Below are positions 5,240-6,486 of a DNA stretch of 6,486 nucleotides, piece by piece. Made by a program: the position numbers and the translations under genes. Origin of the DNA: Planctomycetota bacterium (GTDB lineage Bacteria > Planctomycetota > Phycisphaerae > Phycisphaerales > SM1A02); the NCBI GenBank assembly GCA_003671065.1, contig QWPU01000005.1, positions 1 to 6,486 on the forward strand, given 5' to 3'. Within the stretch, counting starts at the first letter, position 1, and each line of letters starts with the position of its first letter. Below the pieces are notes generated by a model. The model ran no database searches. It saw only the letters and a program-made list of their open reading frames with translations, and had not been told where the DNA came from.

Positions 5240-6250
5240 TTAAAAGTCGAGCCCAATTCCCAAGTAGACCTTGAGGTCGTTTGAAGTGCCCTGATCAGAC
5301 TCTACATATGAATCGTACTCATCACGAACACCCGCAACGCCCTTGAGATCGCCCTTTTCGGTCAACTTGATTTCGTAATCGATGCGCGCGATGAAACGAT
5401 ACTCGCCCGCGTTATCTAGATCGGGATACAACTCAAACGATTGGATGAGACTCGAACGCGTGTCGATCGTCCAGACCAAACCGTCCGCGAGCAACACTTC
5501 GGGTGTCCAATCGCTAGTGGGAAATTCGTAACTTGCACCGAGACCTGCGCGGACTTTCAACTTGATCGACTCGTTTTCGATGAGTCGATAGCCAGGACCC
5601 GCATACGCGCCGGCGCGCTTCTCCCACGCTTGAAACGAGTCGTACTGATAGTTGGCCTGCGCGAATACTTCCCAGCGTGAATCTGTGAAGAGAAAATCTT
5701 GGATACCTTGCACGAGGAGGTTGTCTTGTGTTGTCGACGAATCTGCGGATTGAAAGAAGTATTCGCCGGTCACTGTGGTGCGATCGCTTTCGCTCTCACG
5801 CGACGCCTTGCTCGAAATGCGAATATTCCGGTTCGATTGATCACCGCTTTCGCTGCCGCTCGCGGCGAGGGTGAGATTGAAACGCCATGATCCATCGGGT
5901 TTCGCTGGCGCGGGCGGCGCAGGCGCGGGGAGCACCGCGACAGGAATTGCTGGCGCGGGTTCGGCAGCAGGTGGCGGTGTTTGTGTTGCGGCGGCTGCGA
6001 CTGTCGCGGCTGCTTCAGGCACAGGCGGCGCGGTGCGCACGATCGATTCGATTCGCTCGCGAGAGAGTTCGATGCGTCCAAGCGCAGGATGGTCGACTGT
6101 GACGGAAGTCTCGCTTTCGCTGACGATGGTGCAGAGGAGCACATCGCCGCCGATGAGCGTGATGGTGTCTGACTTGCCGAGTGCCTGTGCACAGAGTGTT
6201 CCTGCAAGTACGATCGAGACGATGTGCAGGCGCTTCATAAGTGTGTTCAT
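5240..6250 (-). CDS. Secreted LSm/SH3-like domain plus DUF481 outer-membrane beta-barrel protein
   Basis: 336 aa from ATG 6250, chosen because GAGGAG lies six bases upstream and a signal peptide follows directly (KR at 6-7, hydrophobic core, AQA cleavage at about residue 23); an in-frame ATG at 6307 would add 19 residues before it. Residues 28-71 form a small beta domain (DTITLIGGDVL, VDHPALGRIEL) common before DUF481 in planctomycetes. Residues 74-118 are a Pro/Ala-rich linker. Residues 120-336 are DUF481-like: alternating aromatic and polar strands (GEYFFQSADSS, FAQANYQYDSF, VRAGLGASYEF, RFIARIDYEI), ending in GIGLDF, the aromatic last residue expected of barrels inserted by BAM. DUF481 proteins are thought to be salt-inducible outer-membrane proteins of unknown substrate. 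It may share a transcript with the desaturase 152 bp downstream. Confidence 0.92.
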   Translation of the reverse strand: MNTLMKRLHIVSIVLAGTLCAQALGKSDTITLIGGDVLLCTIVSESETSVTVDHPALGRIELSRERIESIVRTAPPVPEAAATVAAAATQTPPPAAEPAPAIPVAVLPAPAPPAPAKPDGSWRFNLTLAASGSESGDQSNRNIRISSKASRESESDRTTVTGEYFFQSADSSTTQDNLLVQGIQDFLFTDSRWEVFAQANYQYDSFQAWEKRAGAYAGPGYRLIENESIKLKVRAGLGASYEFPTSDWTPEVLLADGLVWTIDTRSSLIQSFELYPDLDNAGEYRFIARIDYEIKLTEKGDLKGVAGVRDEYDSYVESDQGTSNDLKVYLGIGLDF

Positions 6251-6256
6251 TGAGTT

Positions 6257-6262
6257 CTCCTC
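6257..6262 (-). promoter_or_regulatory. Strong Shine-Dalgarno of the DUF481 gene
   Basis: GAGGAG on the minus strand, six bases before the ATG at 6250. It settles this start over the upstream in-frame ATG at 6307, which falls inside the first of the two direct repeats. Confidence 0.8.
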
Positions 6263-6304
6263 GGACAACATATCGCTGGGACCGCTTGCGCACAACTGCT
6301 TTAG

Positions 6305-6334
6305 CACTCCAATGAGTTCTTAACACTCCAATGA
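6305..6334. repeat. Two direct repeats CACTCCAATGA in a divergent promoter region
   Basis: CACTCCAATGA occurs at 6305-6315 and 6324-6334, 19 bases apart start to start, or about two helix turns, so a protein could bind both on one face. They lie in the 99-bp gap between the DUF481 start and the possible plus-strand gene. Poor promoter boxes can be drawn on the minus strand across them (TTGAAT, 17 bases, TTAAGA), which I do not call. Confidence 0.5.
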
Positions 6335-6349
6335 AACGCGATTCAATCA

Positions 6350-6486
6350 ATGACTGATGATGAACCAACCGAGCGAGAGAGCTATGAGCTCGAACCTGCG
6401 GATAGTTCCGCGCATGAGCAAGCGCCACGCGCGACGCACGCGTCGACAACATCGACAGCGCCATCCGCGACAGCGCGTGCTGATGA
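6350..6486 (+). CDS. Possible start of a divergent gene, unknown function, runs off the window
   Basis: From ATG at 6350 the frame is open for 45 codons to the window edge. The peptide starts MTDDEPTERESYELEPADSS and continues Ala/Thr/Ser/Pro-rich, an acidic then low-complexity N-terminus like that of many planctomycete membrane or zinc-ribbon proteins, but no domain is visible. No clear Shine-Dalgarno precedes it. The call rests on the open frame, on the gap that looks like a divergent promoter, and on there being no competing minus-strand gene. It could still be a chance open frame. Confidence 0.4.
   Translation, partial: MTDDEPTERESYELEPADSSAHEQAPRATHASTTSTAPSATARAD

Overview
The window looks like chromosomal DNA of a GC-rich planctomycete, perhaps of the Phycisphaerae. 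The grounds are the protein families present: a secreted two-haem protein of planctomycete cytochrome type, a DUF481 barrel protein with an N-terminal LSm/SH3-like domain, and an FGE/SUMF1-type domain fused to a signalling domain. This assignment is an inference from family content; no rRNA or marker gene is present.

Layout. Nearly all coding is on the minus strand. From the right: a possible plus-strand gene starts at 6350 and runs off the end. A 99-bp divergent gap separates it from a DUF481 outer-membrane protein (5240-6250, minus). Next come a membrane fatty-acid desaturase (4056-5087, minus, TTG start with a good ribosome binding site), a TIR-FGE fusion protein (2469-3665, minus), and a secreted c-type cytochrome protein (1-1876, minus, cut by the window edge).

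The interesting part is the middle. The TIR-FGE gene lies between two direct repeats of 297 bp that I read as identical (1924-2220 and 3847-4143). The repeat carries the last 28 codons and stop of the desaturase plus its downstream sequence, so the left copy is a non-functional desaturase tail. A further 96-bp partial copy follows the left repeat at once (2219-2314). All three copies start at the same base with GCGATCGGGGACAGGCAC, and in the third copy an imperfect inverted repeat of that sequence closes a roughly 103-bp element. The simplest reading is that the TIR-FGE gene was inserted between the desaturase and the cytochrome gene by recombination or transposition at this small element. Recombination between the 297-bp repeats would remove 1923 bp cleanly and leave the desaturase intact.

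The TIR domain closely resembles, from memory, the TIR domain of the NAD+ hydrolase SARM1, and keeps the Trp/Glu pair of that catalytic site. The FGE-like half lacks the active-site cysteine pair of true formylglycine-generating enzymes, so it is more likely a ligand-binding C-type-lectin-like fold. Together they suggest a sensor-effector NADase, possibly a defence or cell-suicide protein on a small mobile cassette. No reverse transcriptase, template repeat, transposase, integrase, CRISPR array, tRNA or rRNA is seen.
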